A stretch of 64,000 nucleotides of DNA, taken from contig NW_026614695.1 in NCBI RefSeq assembly GCF_030052815.1, positions 1,238,256 through 1,302,255 of the forward strand, given 5' to 3'. Under the pieces are notes generated by a model. The model made no database searches, was not told the DNA's origin, and saw only the letters and a list, made by a program, of their open reading frames with translations. The stretch is from Hevea brasiliensis (taxonomy: Eukaryota; Streptophyta; Magnoliopsida; Malpighiales; Euphorbiaceae). Positions 1-8,686 of the stretch are shown here, piece by piece; the stretch's first letter is position 1, and every line of letters begins with the position of its first letter. The position numbers were made by a program, and so were the translations under genes.

Positions 1-867
1 CTTCCAGATATTTGCTTTTCCGGTGGAAGAGTTGGTCATAGGATGAAAATGCAGGTAGACAATAGGAGGCGAAGGCGGATTACTGAGAATGAGGTGGTGA
101 TGAGCTATTTGGGCCATGGATGGTGGTGCAGTGGCGTGGACGTCGGAATGTTATCAAATGAGCTGACGTGGATAGTGGCTCTGGATCTCGTTATAATGTC
201 CTTACCTATTTTAGTGGAAGGGATTCTCTTGAGGAGACAGCTGGAAGGATAGATTCGAATGCTCTAGAAGGTAGGTCTGGTGGGTTTTGGGGAAGGTTAA
301 GGAAGTTGGCTTTGGGAGTAATTCAAGGAAAAAAGGGAAGTCCAAAGTGGAAGAAACTGGATCTGGGCCTGGGAAAAATAGTGCTAAAGGAAGTGAGGCT
401 AATCAGTAGCATGTGAATCCAATGGTGAATAGGCCCAGTGGAGGGGATTTTTTTTTCTCTCATGTTCGTCACATCCCTTTGGCCCAAAATCTTCAGGAAG
501 CTATTGTTTCATTGGATCTAAAGTTCCATTTGGCAGTTGAGGTGAATGGAAGAGGGGTTTCCTCACTTGATGTTAAGTGCTTGGGTTCGGTGGATAGGAT
601 GTGAGTTAATGAGGTTGGGGAGGATAGGGCAGATTTGGTTTATATTGGTAAAGAGTTGTTAGAGATGCCACTAGATTGTGAAGGTGGTTCGATGCATATG
701 GGTTCCAGAAACTTTCCCTAAAAGAGCTGAAGGTTTTGAGTCAGGTATGGATGAAGTGGATCAGAATGGGCAATCTAATGATGATTTAGATGACAATGAT
801 GAGTATGATATCAGGGAGTATGGTGAACATTATTTAAGGGGATTGAGTTTGTTGCTTTTATTTCTCT
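1..867 (+). pseudogene. LINE ORF1 (gag-like, zinc-knuckle) remnant
   Basis: The first codons read LPDICFSGGRVGH, the end of the CCHC zinc knuckle found in plant LINE ORF1 and DUF4283-type proteins, with the second cysteine replaced by glycine. About 100 bases later (111-158), in a shifted frame, lies GPWMVVQWRGRRNVIK, the basic motif that normally follows the knuckle. The remainder to about 867 is acidic and polar sequence in several frames without recognisable motifs. ORF1 protein normally binds the LINE RNA; this copy is broken by frameshifts and stops. Confidence 0.7.
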
Positions 868-1078
868 TTTTAATGATTTTAGTTTGGAATTGTCAAGGAG
901 ATAGTAGCTCTTCTTTTCTCAGGACCTTGAAGTTGTTGCGGAAATATAAGCCTTGATGATTGCTTTGCTGGAACCTAGAGTTAGTGGGTTAAAGGTTGTA
1001 AGATTATTGATGAGATTGGTATTCCATTCTCGCATCGAGTGGAAGCATCTAGTTTTTCAGGAGGAATTCGGCTTCCTT
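868..1078 (+). pseudogene. LINE endonuclease, N-terminal fragment
   Basis: Near 883-900 the sequence reads VWNCQG, the usual start of the AP-endonuclease domain of plant LINEs. It continues after frame changes with ALLEPRVSG and then GIPFSHRVEASSFSGGIRL (about 1012-1076), matching the next conserved blocks of that domain. The sequence then jumps to the RT zinc-binding region, so the catalytic centre and the whole RT are absent. The endonuclease would nick target DNA for target-primed reverse transcription; this fragment cannot. Confidence 0.7.
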
Positions 1079-1089
1079 AGAATGATGAC

Positions 1090-1338
1090 TTGATAGTCGT
1101 AAAGTGTTGGAAGAAACTGCGAAACCAAAAGATTCCTCCAAAAATGAAGAACTTTATTTGGAGAGCAATAATAAATGTCATCCTTACCAATGAAAGGTTG
1201 AGACATAAGGGAGTAGATGGGGTGGGAGGTTGCTTTACGTGTGGGGAGCCAGAGGACATGATGCATGTTTTGTTCCCTTGTGCTCGTGTTAAAGGCTTGC
1301 TGGGAAGTGTTGGATTTGAATGTGAATGCCCTCTTTAG
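1090..1338 (+). pseudogene. LINE reverse-transcriptase zinc-binding (zf-RVT) region
   Basis: The 82-residue frame contains WKKLRNQKIPPKMKNFIWR, then CFTCGEPEDMMHVLFPC, the pattern of the zf-RVT domain that follows the reverse transcriptase in plant LINEs (paired cysteines, then His and Cys). It follows the endonuclease fragment directly, showing that RT itself was deleted. A stop ends the frame at 1338. A role in nucleic-acid binding is known only by family; no function is expected here. Confidence 0.75.
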
Positions 1339-1476
1339 TACTGATCATCCCAAGTTTTCGACCTTATTCTTAACTTGTAGGATGAAGACTTAAGTGCCAA
1401 AGCCTATGCACTCGTGGAATTTATGGCTTTCCTAAAGTGAAACATTGACGCAACCGCTTTTGAATAAAGGAATTCT

Positions 1477-1825
1477 ATGGGCTATGATGTGATTCTCCGG
1501 GATTGTCATGGCAAGCTTGTTTCGGCAATTTCTGGTTCGGTTCGAGGGATCTCCAATGCTCATTTTGCTAAGGCAATCTGTCTTAGAAAGGCTTTCTTAT
1601 GGCTTCTAAATAACAACTTTGGAAATGTCTTGATTGAACGCAATGCCCAAGATGTTGTACATGTTAACTCTTCAGATGAAAATACTTCAAAGTGGGGTTT
1701 ACTAATTGCCAATTAACTCTTCAGAACCCTTCTTCATTAAGGACAAAGTTTCTCTCTGTGTAGGATTAGAAGATAAGCTAATAAGGTAGCTCATGCTCTT
1801 ACAAGGATGCTAGTTATTCAGTTTG
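1477..1825 (+). pseudogene. LINE RNase H-like (RVT_3) domain remnant
   Basis: The frame from 1477 reads GYDVILRDCHGKLVSAISG and then an alpha-helical stretch with CLRKAFLWLLNN and VLIERNAQDVV, the fold order of the RVT_3 RNase H-like domain at the C-terminus of plant LINE polyproteins. The usual acidic residue in the (V/I)ESD motif is lost (IERN). The closing motif (normally ANxVAHxLAR) is readable near 1776-1805 in another frame. The copia element inserted 20 bases later. Confidence 0.75.
1821..1825. repeat. Target-site duplication (left copy) of copia element 1
   Basis: GTTTG at 1821-1825 is repeated exactly at 6745-6749, directly outside the two LTRs. A 5-bp duplication is the normal mark of LTR-retrotransposon integration. 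Confidence 0.85.
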
Positions 1826-2028
1826 TAAGGAGAAATGAAAGTGGAACTGAAATCTTGATCATTCATTAATCAACCATCTGTTATATACAAGTCAGTGACT
1901 AACAGAAGCTAACTTTGAAAACTAACTAACAGAATTTAAAACTAATTAACAGAATAAGTTAAACTTCAACTCCTTCACTCCACGTCAGCTCAGCTCTTCT
2001 TCATGGTTCTTCTTTATAACTGATAATA
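1826..2028 (-). repeat. 3' LTR of copia element 1
   Basis: 203 bp, aligning without gaps to 6542-6744; the differences are TAAG/TAAC at the border, one C/T near 1872, and one C/A near 2010. In element orientation it begins TATTATCAG, directly after the PPT, and ends at the TSD. A TATATAA box lies at 1881-1887 (minus). The RT-RNase H frame ends inside this LTR at 1985. Confidence 0.95.
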
Positions 2029-3916
2029 CCCTCCCGCAAGCTGGAGAATGTATGTCTATCATTCCCAGCTTGGATTGAAGATGATGAAATGGGGCGATGG
2101 GTAGAGGCTTTGTGAAGATGTCGGCAATTTGAGCTGCTGAAGAGACAGGTAAGAGCTTGATGATGCCTAACTGACTTTTCTCCCTAACAATGTGACAATC
2201 AAGCTCAATGTGTTTGGTTCTCTCGTGGAAGGTAGGATTGGCGGCTATATGTAAGGCAGATTGGTTATCACAATAAACCAAGGCTGGTTTCTTATAAGCA
2301 ACTTGAAAATCATCAAGCAAAAATGTTAACCATTGAAGCTCACAAGTCACAGAAGCAAGAGCACGATACTCAGCTTCAGAAGATGACCGCGACACAGTGC
2401 TTTGCTTCTTTGATTTCCAGGAAATTAAAGAATCACCTAAGTAAATGCAGAATCCAGTGACTGATCTCCTAGTATCGACACAACCTGCCCAATCAGAGTC
2501 ACTAAAGCTTTTTAATTGAAGAGAAGAAGTAGCTGGAAAAAATAAGCCATTGCCTGGAGAATTCTTAATGTATCTGAGCACTCGGTGGGCTGCCTGTTGA
2601 TGAGCAGAGGTGGGATGTGCAAGAAACTGACTAAGTTGTTGTACAGCAAATGCCAAATCTGGTCTAGTAGTGGTTAAGTACAAGAGCCGGCCAATTAACC
2701 TTCTATAAGCTGCACTATCAGAGAGAGATTCACCTATGTGTTGCTGAAGTTTAGTTGAAGCATCCATTGGTGATTTTGCTGGCTTAGAAGCTAAGAGTCC
2801 AGCATTAGATAAAATCTCTAAGGCATACTTTCTTTGATTCACAACAATGCCCTTAGATGATCTTGCAATTTCTAAACCCAAGAAGAACTTTAGATCACCC
2901 AAGTCTTTGATGTGAAAAGAGTCATTAAGAAATTGTTTAACAAAGTCAATTTCTACCATATCATCTCCTGCTAGAATGACATCATCCACGTATACTAAAA
3001 GAGCAGTAAAAGAAGTGGATGTCTTCTTAACAAACAAAGAGTAATCTGACTTTGATTGTGTGTAACCAATAGACACCAAGGCTGTTGAAAGTTTAGAAAA
3101 CCACTGCCTGCTAGCCTGTTTTAAACCATATAAAGACTTGAGTAATTTGCACACTTGGTTAGGTTTAGAAGAGGAAAACCCTTGAGGCAAAACCATATAC
3201 ACTTCTTCATGCAAATCTCCATGCAAGAATGCATTATTCACATCCAATTGTTTAAGGAACCAATTGTGCATAGCAGCAAGAGCAAGTAAGAGTCTTACTG
3301 TTGTCATTTTTGCTACAGGTGAAAAGGTGTCAAAGTAGTCAATACCCTCAGTTTGTGTATAGCCCTTAGCAACTAATCTTGCCTTGTAACGTTCAATAGA
3401 ACCATCTACTTTGTGTTTGATTTTATAGACCCATTTACAACCAATGGGAACCTTGCCACTTGGTAAATCTGTGAGCACCCAAGTTTTGTTTTGCTCTAAA
3501 GCAGATATCTCAGCTTGCATAGCTTCTTTCCAACAATCAAACTTTATAGCTTGGGAATAAGACTTTGGTTCAATTGGGGTGGTGATGGAAAGAACAAAAT
3601 TTTTATATGATGGAGATAAAGAAGTATAAGAAACGAAATTGGAAAGAGGATAAAGAATACCTGAATTTTCAGCAGCTAAAGTTGAAGAGGATAAGTTGCA
3701 ATGGTAGTCTTGGAGATAGGAAGGCTTCCTTTTAGTTCTGCAAGATTGTTTAGGAACAATAGATGGAGTAGATGATTGTGATGAAGAAGGTGGTAAGGAA
3801 TTAGCAAGAGGATCAGTAAAATCATAATGGGGAAGACTGATATTTTGAGGCATAGGTATTGGAAAAAAATTAGATGAAGAATGAAATTTGTGAATGAAAT
3901 GGAAAAACTGATTCAT
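1985..3916 (-). CDS. copia reverse transcriptase-RNase H polyprotein
   Basis: 643 residues. RVT_2-type reverse transcriptase spans about 126-370, with CKWVYKIKHKVDG, QLDVNNAFLHGDL (D225) and the YVDD box at 309-312. RNase H follows with acidic residues D473/D475, E514 and D550 and the copia block VSRSSSEAEYRAL. It would copy the RNA into DNA and remove the RNA strand. The ATG at 3916 lies inside the overlap with gag-pro-int and is probably not a natural start; the protein is expected to be part of one polyprotein. The C-terminus reads through the PPT and ends 44 bases into the 3' LTR. No internal stop is present. Confidence 0.92.
   Translation of the reverse strand: MNQFFHFIHKFHSSSNFFPIPMPQNISLPHYDFTDPLANSLPPSSSQSSTPSIVPKQSCRTKRKPSYLQDYHCNLSSSTLAAENSGILYPLSNFVSYTSLSPSYKNFVLSITTPIEPKSYSQAIKFDCWKEAMQAEISALEQNKTWVLTDLPSGKVPIGCKWVYKIKHKVDGSIERYKARLVAKGYTQTEGIDYFDTFSPVAKMTTVRLLLALAAMHNWFLKQLDVNNAFLHGDLHEEVYMVLPQGFSSSKPNQVCKLLKSLYGLKQASRQWFSKLSTALVSIGYTQSKSDYSLFVKKTSTSFTALLVYVDDVILAGDDMVEIDFVKQFLNDSFHIKDLGDLKFFLGLEIARSSKGIVVNQRKYALEILSNAGLLASKPAKSPMDASTKLQQHIGESLSDSAAYRRLIGRLLYLTTTRPDLAFAVQQLSQFLAHPTSAHQQAAHRVLRYIKNSPGNGLFFPATSSLQLKSFSDSDWAGCVDTRRSVTGFCIYLGDSLISWKSKKQSTVSRSSSEAEYRALASVTCELQWLTFLLDDFQVAYKKPALVYCDNQSALHIAANPTFHERTKHIELDCHIVREKSQLGIIKLLPVSSAAQIADIFTKPLPIAPFHHLQSKLGMIDIHSPACGRVLSVIKKNHEEELS
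2029..2037 (-). other. Polypurine tract of copia element 1
   Basis: GCGGGAGGG on the minus strand, immediately before the 3' LTR. It would prime plus-strand DNA synthesis. It lies inside the coding frame (residues PACGRV), so coding sequence overlaps the PPT. Confidence 0.8.
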
Positions 3917-6419
3917 GAAAAATCACATTTCGAGAAATGAAAATCTCTCTAGAATGAAGATCAAACAAAATGTATCCTTTAGTGCCACTCTTAAAACCAA
4001 GAAACACACATTTCTTTGCTCTAGGGTCAAATTTTGATCTTTGTGCAGTAATAGTGGAGGCAAAACATAATGAGCCAAAAACTTTAAGGTTATCAAGACT
4101 AAGAATGGTGTGGTAAAGTACCTCATATGGAGATTGATTTTGAAGAACAGGAGTGGGAAGTCTGTTGATCAAATAAACTGAATGCAAGATAGCATAAGAC
4201 CAAAAAATTTTAGGTAGAGAAGCTTGAAAAAGTAAAGCTCTAGCCACATTCAAGATGTGTTGGTGTTTTCTCTCCACTATTGCATTTTGCTGAGGTGTTT
4301 CTACGCAAGTGGTTTGATGAATTATGCCTTTAGAAGCATAAAATTGGGGCATATTAAATTCTAATCCATTGTCAGTTCTTATAATTTTGATCTTGGCAGA
4401 AAATTGGGTTTCTATAAGTGCATAAAATGATTGAAGTAAAGACTGAGTTTCTGATTTATTCTTCATTAAGAACACCCATGTATGTCTAGAATGGTCATCT
4501 ACAACTGTAAGAAAATATCTATGGCCATGAATGGCTGTTACAGAGAAGGGACCCCAGATATCTACATGTAGAAGATCAAAAACAGCTGTAGTTTTGGATT
4601 TACTGATTGAAAAAGGCAATTTTTTTTGCTTAGCAAGATGACAAACATCACAGACCTGTTCTAATAGTGATGTAACAAAAGGATTTTTATTCTGGATGAT
4701 ATGTAATATAGCTTGTGATGGATGTCCAAGTCTGTAGTGCCAAAGATTGAAAGAAGGTTGAGATTCTTGCGGAATGGAAGAATTGCAGATGGAATTTATT
4801 GCAGCAGATGAAAAGAGTACAGGTGCGGCAGGTTCTACCATTGCATACAAACCATCTTTAACTTCAGCTATACCAATCCTCTTCAAGGTATTCAGATCCT
4901 GGATGAGACACTTATCATATTGAAAAGTTAGAAAACAATGTAAGGTAGAAGTGAGTTTGGTAACAGATATAAGGTTGAATTTAAACTCAGGAATATAAAG
5001 GACATCTGTTAAAACAAGAGAAGGAGAAAAATGAATTGTGCCAGAAAAATTAGCTACAATTTGACTACCATCTGGTAATTTTACAGTTATTGGTTTAATC
5101 ATTTTGTAAGTGGTAAAACAAGAAAGAGAAAATGTGATGTGGTCTGTGGCTCCTGTATCCAAGATCCACAGATTAGGATTTAAGGAACACACAAAACTAA
5201 AATGAATACCTGAGGGCTGGGCAACAGTGGAATTGAATACTGGATGGGTGCTTATTTGATTGGTGAGATGCGAGGGTTTGAGAGAATCTGGTTGTTGAAT
5301 TAAAGCCAACAAACGTTGACATTGCTCATGAGTAAAAGCAAAACCTGAGTTTTCAAGACTTCGTTGGGGTAAAGCTTGAGTAGCAGATTTTTCATTTGAA
5401 TCAAAACCTCCAGAATCTTCAGTCTGATCAGAGGAAATATTGTTGATAACAGCACCAGATGAATTCTTAAATTTGAATCCAGGTGGAAATCCATGTTTTC
5501 TATAGCATGTTTCCTCTGTATGCCTTGGTCTGCCACAATATGTGCAAACCTTATTATCATTCTGCGAACCAGATTTCCTGTTATTCACTGATTGAACAGC
5601 AGTACCTCTCCCAAACACATTCTTTTGAAAATTACTCTGCTTTGTAGGCACATTATTCTGAAAATTATTGGTTCTGTTAACCAAAATTTTAGGTTCAACA
5701 AGTAATCCAGAATTCAGTTGCCTTTCTTGTTGAATCACTAAGGAAAACACCTTATTAATTGAAGGTAGAGACTCTAGCAACATGATCTGTGATCTGACTG
5801 TAGTAAACTGATCATTCAGTCCTTTTAGAAACCTAATGACATAATCATTGTGTCTATAGGTTTTGACAATAGTAAGAGCACCACAGGAACAATGAGTGCG
5901 GCAAGAACATTGTGGAATTGGCCTGAAATTCTCTAATTCATCCCATAGAATCTTTAATTGAGTGAAATAATCTGTGACAGAAAGATCACCTTGTTTAAAG
6001 GCATAAATTTCTTCTTGAAGATCAGATATGCGAAAAATATCTCCTTGAGAGAATCTATCTTGGAGATCCTTCCAAACTTCTACAGCAGTATCAATCCACA
6101 AGATGCTTTGTGCAATAGAATGTGATAAAGAATGAGTTATCCAAGATAATACCATAGTGTTGCATCTTTCCCAAGCTGAGAACAATGGATCTGTGCTTGC
6201 TGGCATTTTCAATGTTCCATCGATGAATTTCACTTTATTCTTAGATTGCAATGCCATCTTCATAGCTCTTGCCCAGGAATGATAATTGGAACCAGTAAGA
6301 ACCGGTGAAACAAGCACCAAAGCTGGATTTTCATTGGGATGAAGAAAGAAAGGATTTGATGGATTGGTCAAGTGATCAGGAACTTGATTTTGTGAAGGAA
6401 TGCTGGATTCAATAGCCAT
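3870..6419 (-). CDS. copia gag-protease-integrase polyprotein
   Basis: 849 residues. N-terminal gag (about 20-240) shows the copia pattern LTGSNYHSWARAMKMAL near 41-57. A CCHC zinc knuckle follows (C292, C295, H300, C305), then protease with catalytic DTG at 421-423. The integrase begins with an HHCC zinc region (H561, H566, C590, C593) and has the DDE triad D620, D683, E716. It would package RNA, cut the polyprotein and insert the cDNA. The start ATG lies 110 bases past the PBS with no earlier alternative in frame. The frame stops after the integrase core; RT continues in another frame from 3916, overlapping by 47 bases. In many copia elements this is one ORF, so a single indel is the likely cause; programmed frameshifting is the alternative. 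Confidence 0.93.
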   Translation of the reverse strand: MAIESSIPSQNQVPDHLTNPSNPFFLHPNENPALVLVSPVLTGSNYHSWARAMKMALQSKNKVKFIDGTLKMPASTDPLFSAWERCNTMVLSWITHSLSHSIAQSILWIDTAVEVWKDLQDRFSQGDIFRISDLQEEIYAFKQGDLSVTDYFTQLKILWDELENFRPIPQCSCRTHCSCGALTIVKTYRHNDYVIRFLKGLNDQFTTVRSQIMLLESLPSINKVFSLVIQQERQLNSGLLVEPKILVNRTNNFQNNVPTKQSNFQKNVFGRGTAVQSVNNRKSGSQNDNKVCTYCGRPRHTEETCYRKHGFPPGFKFKNSSGAVINNISSDQTEDSGGFDSNEKSATQALPQRSLENSGFAFTHEQCQRLLALIQQPDSLKPSHLTNQISTHPVFNSTVAQPSGIHFSFVCSLNPNLWILDTGATDHITFSLSCFTTYKMIKPITVKLPDGSQIVANFSGTIHFSPSLVLTDVLYIPEFKFNLISVTKLTSTLHCFLTFQYDKCLIQDLNTLKRIGIAEVKDGLYAMVEPAAPVLFSSAAINSICNSSIPQESQPSFNLWHYRLGHPSQAILHIIQNKNPFVTSLLEQVCDVCHLAKQKKLPFSISKSKTTAVFDLLHVDIWGPFSVTAIHGHRYFLTVVDDHSRHTWVFLMKNKSETQSLLQSFYALIETQFSAKIKIIRTDNGLEFNMPQFYASKGIIHQTTCVETPQQNAIVERKHQHILNVARALLFQASLPKIFWSYAILHSVYLINRLPTPVLQNQSPYEVLYHTILSLDNLKVFGSLCFASTITAQRSKFDPRAKKCVFLGFKSGTKGYILFDLHSREIFISRNVIFHESVFPFHSQISFFI

Positions 6420-6529
6420 AACAGATAAGATCAGATGAACAAAGTAACTGATATCAATGAAAAAAATAACTGTCGAAGAATAGATCTGAGATCTGTGAAT
6501 AGAGAAGAATCAAGAGAACAATAGCTATT

Positions 6530-6541
6530 GCTCTGATACCA
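6530..6541 (-). other. Primer-binding site of copia element 1 (initiator tRNA-Met type)
   Basis: On the minus strand TGGTATCAGAGC directly abuts the LTR end at 6542. This is the standard plant copia PBS complementary to the 3' end of initiator tRNA-Met, priming minus-strand DNA synthesis. Confidence 0.9.
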
Positions 6542-6744
6542 TAACGAGAAATGAAAGTGGAACTGAAATCTTGATCATTCATTAATCAATCATCTGTTAT
6601 ATACAAGTCAGTGACTAACAGAAGCTAACTTTGAAAACTAACTAACAGAATTTAAAACTAATTAACAGAATAAGTTAAACTTCAACTCCTTCACTCCACG
6701 TCAGCTCAGCTCTTCTTCATGGTTATTCTTTATAACTGATAATA
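6542..6744 (-). repeat. 5' LTR of copia element 1
   Basis: 203 bp, gap-free match to 1826-2028. In element orientation it runs TATTATCAG...CTCGTTA and abuts the PBS with no spacer. As the upstream LTR it would carry the promoter. Confidence 0.95.
6597..6603 (-). promoter_or_regulatory. TATA box in the 5' LTR of copia element 1
   Basis: TATATAA on the minus strand, about 140 bases into the LTR in element orientation and upstream of the PBS and gag. The position suits an RNA polymerase II start within the LTR; the start base cannot be read from sequence alone. Confidence 0.5.
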
Positions 6745-6749
6745 GTTTG
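6745..6749. repeat. Target-site duplication (right copy) of copia element 1
   Basis: GTTTG directly following the LTR at 6744, identical to 1821-1825. Confidence 0.85.
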
Positions 6750-6813
6750 GGAAACATTCCCAGAGATACGCTTCTTTGCAAAAAAATTTGTTCCTTTATA
6801 TTCTAAAAAAAAA
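6750..6813 (+). mobile_element. 3' tail of the same LINE, with A-rich end
   Basis: Removing the copia element and one copy of its TSD joins 1825 to 6750 and restores one open reading across the junction. The LINE then ends in a run of nine A residues (about 6805-6813), a typical LINE tail. This supports the LINE as the older, host element. Confidence 0.6.
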
Positions 6814-7911
6814 TAATACATTCATAAAACCTCACAAATATATATAATATTATTAATTATAGGGCAACGTTGAAAGGACGTATAAATATAATTTACATGC
6901 CATTTTTTTAACAATTCCATTAGGATTTTATTGTTTTAATATTTAATTTATATTAATTATATTAATTAATATATTTTACAAATAATATAAATTTATACAG
7001 GTATTTTAGTTGGCTTACAATATTTTATAGTAGACAAGAAAATTTTAAGACTTATAAAATACTTTGAATGCACTCAAAACACAATTTCATTAGGATAATA
7101 TTTTTTAATATTTAATATTAAATTAATTATATTAATTTATATATGTAATAAATAATATAAATTTATAAGTGTATTTTAGTCCGTCTACAAGTTTGCCCAC
7201 TCACTCTTATTTTTATATATACTAACTTTTATTTTATATGCATTGCATGCATGTCTGTCTGTATTTATTGTATGTATTAATGACTTAATTTTCTTTATAT
7301 GTAATTGTAGAAAAATTTCCATGCTAATTAACTAATAAACCTTAAAACTAATAGAAAATTTTCATTAGAGTAAGTATAATATAATAAAATTAAGAAAATT
7401 AAAATAACCAAGAAAGGGTCTAAATCAAAACTATGAAAACATTTAATAATCATATATATATATATAAAAGTAAATTTTTTTTTTTTAAAAAAAAGCCTTT
7501 TTTTTTCCTCAAAGGAACCCATACAAGCAAAAGTAGATGTTACCTATATGAGAAGATAGTGAAGATCAAGAGCCTTTCTTGGCGTAGGAGTCCATATAAA
7601 AGTAAAAATAGTAAAAAAAAATTTATACAATTTTTTAATTATGCTAATAAAAATAAATCAGAGGCACCTCAAAATGTTAACTCAACAAAAAGAGGGTGAA
7701 GATAAATATCATTTCTTCCCACAATAGAAACTCTACTGAAGCAAAAGTAAATAACTCCATACGGGTTGTGAAACTCGATTTTAGAAACAATTTTAAATGT
7801 TTATATTATTTATTAAATAACACATTTACAAATTTTAATATATGACAACATAAGCATTTAACAAAATTAGATACTTTTAATAGAATTCTTATTTTACTTG
7901 ACATATGTTAA
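6814..7911. other. AT-rich sequence without genes
   Basis: No coding similarity. It holds the direct repeat pair at 6911-7190, homopolymer A and T runs near 7470-7510 and simple AT sequence. Short open frames here are low complexity. Confidence 0.6.
6911..7190. repeat. Imperfect direct repeat, two 110-bp copies
   Basis: 6911-7020 and 7081-7190 align over about 110 bp, both starting ACAATT(C/T)CATTAGGAT and ending in GTATTTTAGT..G.CTACAA-like sequence. The copies are separated by 60 bp. Origin unknown; possibly a local duplication. Confidence 0.65.
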
Positions 7912-8686
7912 CTGGGGCAGACGCGGGATTTAAAATGGAGTGGTAAATATTCATTTTTTTTTATATAAATTATATATTTTATTAATTTTAATAATTGCAC
8001 ACTAAATTGTATTATTTCATATTCAATGAAGTCTTGGGAATAAAATTTTTATACCAGTTGGTATATGTTATCAATTATAAATGGTGCGTGTATTTCTTTT
8101 GGATCTAAAGTTAAACTAAGAATAAGCAATTCTATCAAATGATTATTGAACTTATTATTCAATTTTTGTAATTGAAAGTCATTCACATTAAAAATACCAA
8201 CTTTGTAATGGTGTTATACTAGAGGCTAAAGTGTCACAGTACAACTAAATTTAAGTTTAAAAATTTAAATGTGTATAGAGATATTTTAAATTAATTATTG
8301 TTTTAAAATAATAGTTTATAATTTTTATAATCAATAGACACTGAAAATTTTGACTCTATAGGGAAAACTTAAATAGAAAAAAAGTTTTTTGCCAAAGATT
8401 TTTTTTGGCTTGGATGTTTAATCTACTTCCATAATTAGTTGTAAAACTAATTTTAAATATTAAATTTGACAAAATAATTATCCCTAAATTTGGATGAAAA
8501 TTTTTAGACACAAATTAATAAAATTAGTCACTAAAACTAATATTTTTAATAATTTAAATAAATATAAAAATTATTAAATTTTATATCGATTTTTTTTTTT
8601 GAAAAAGAGCCCACTTAATATATTTAATTTTTTTTTAGAAAAATGGGGGAGGGTTGCAGGCCCCACGTTAATGTCCGTCTGCCCTT
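7912..8686. mobile_element. hAT-type MITE-like element, non-autonomous
   Basis: 775 bp with imperfect terminal inverted repeats: left CTGGGGCAGACGCGG, right end (reverse complement) AAGGGCAGACGGACATT. The interior shows the GGATTTAAAATGG start and a G/C-rich GGGGGAGGGTTGCAGGCCCC stretch near the right end, as in many plant elements with CAGGGGCGGAC-like ends. Flanks are TATGTTAA (7904-7911) and TATGTTGA (8687-8694), an 8-bp TSD with one mismatch, which fits the hAT superfamily. It encodes nothing. Confidence 0.6.

Larger units (their letters stand above)
1..1825 (+). mobile_element. Decayed plant LINE (non-LTR retrotransposon), 5' part, cut by a copia insertion
   Basis: Domain order on the plus strand is that of plant LINEs: a gag-like ORF1 ending in a zinc knuckle, the first residues of the endonuclease, the reverse-transcriptase zinc-binding region and an RNase H-like domain. 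The rest of the endonuclease and all of the reverse transcriptase are missing between about 1080 and 1090, an internal deletion. Frames shift repeatedly and stops are frequent, so the copy is dead. The window opens inside ORF1, so the true 5' end is not seen. The 3' tail resumes at 6750 after the copia element. Confidence 0.85.
1826..6744 (-). mobile_element. Near-intact young Ty1/copia retrotransposon
   Basis: A complete 4919-bp element on the minus strand: 5' LTR at 6542-6744, PBS, gag-protease-integrase frame, RT-RNase H frame, PPT and 3' LTR at 1826-2028. Domain order (integrase before RT) identifies Ty1/copia. The two 203-bp LTRs differ at only 3 positions (about 1.5%), so insertion is recent on the plant scale. 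Termini are TA...TA rather than TG...CA. The only obvious lesion is a one-base frame offset between integrase and RT. It sits in the 3' end of a dead LINE. Confidence 0.95.

Noticed and set aside
7433..7699. 88-residue open frame
   Set aside because: Low-complexity K/F-rich product of A and T runs.
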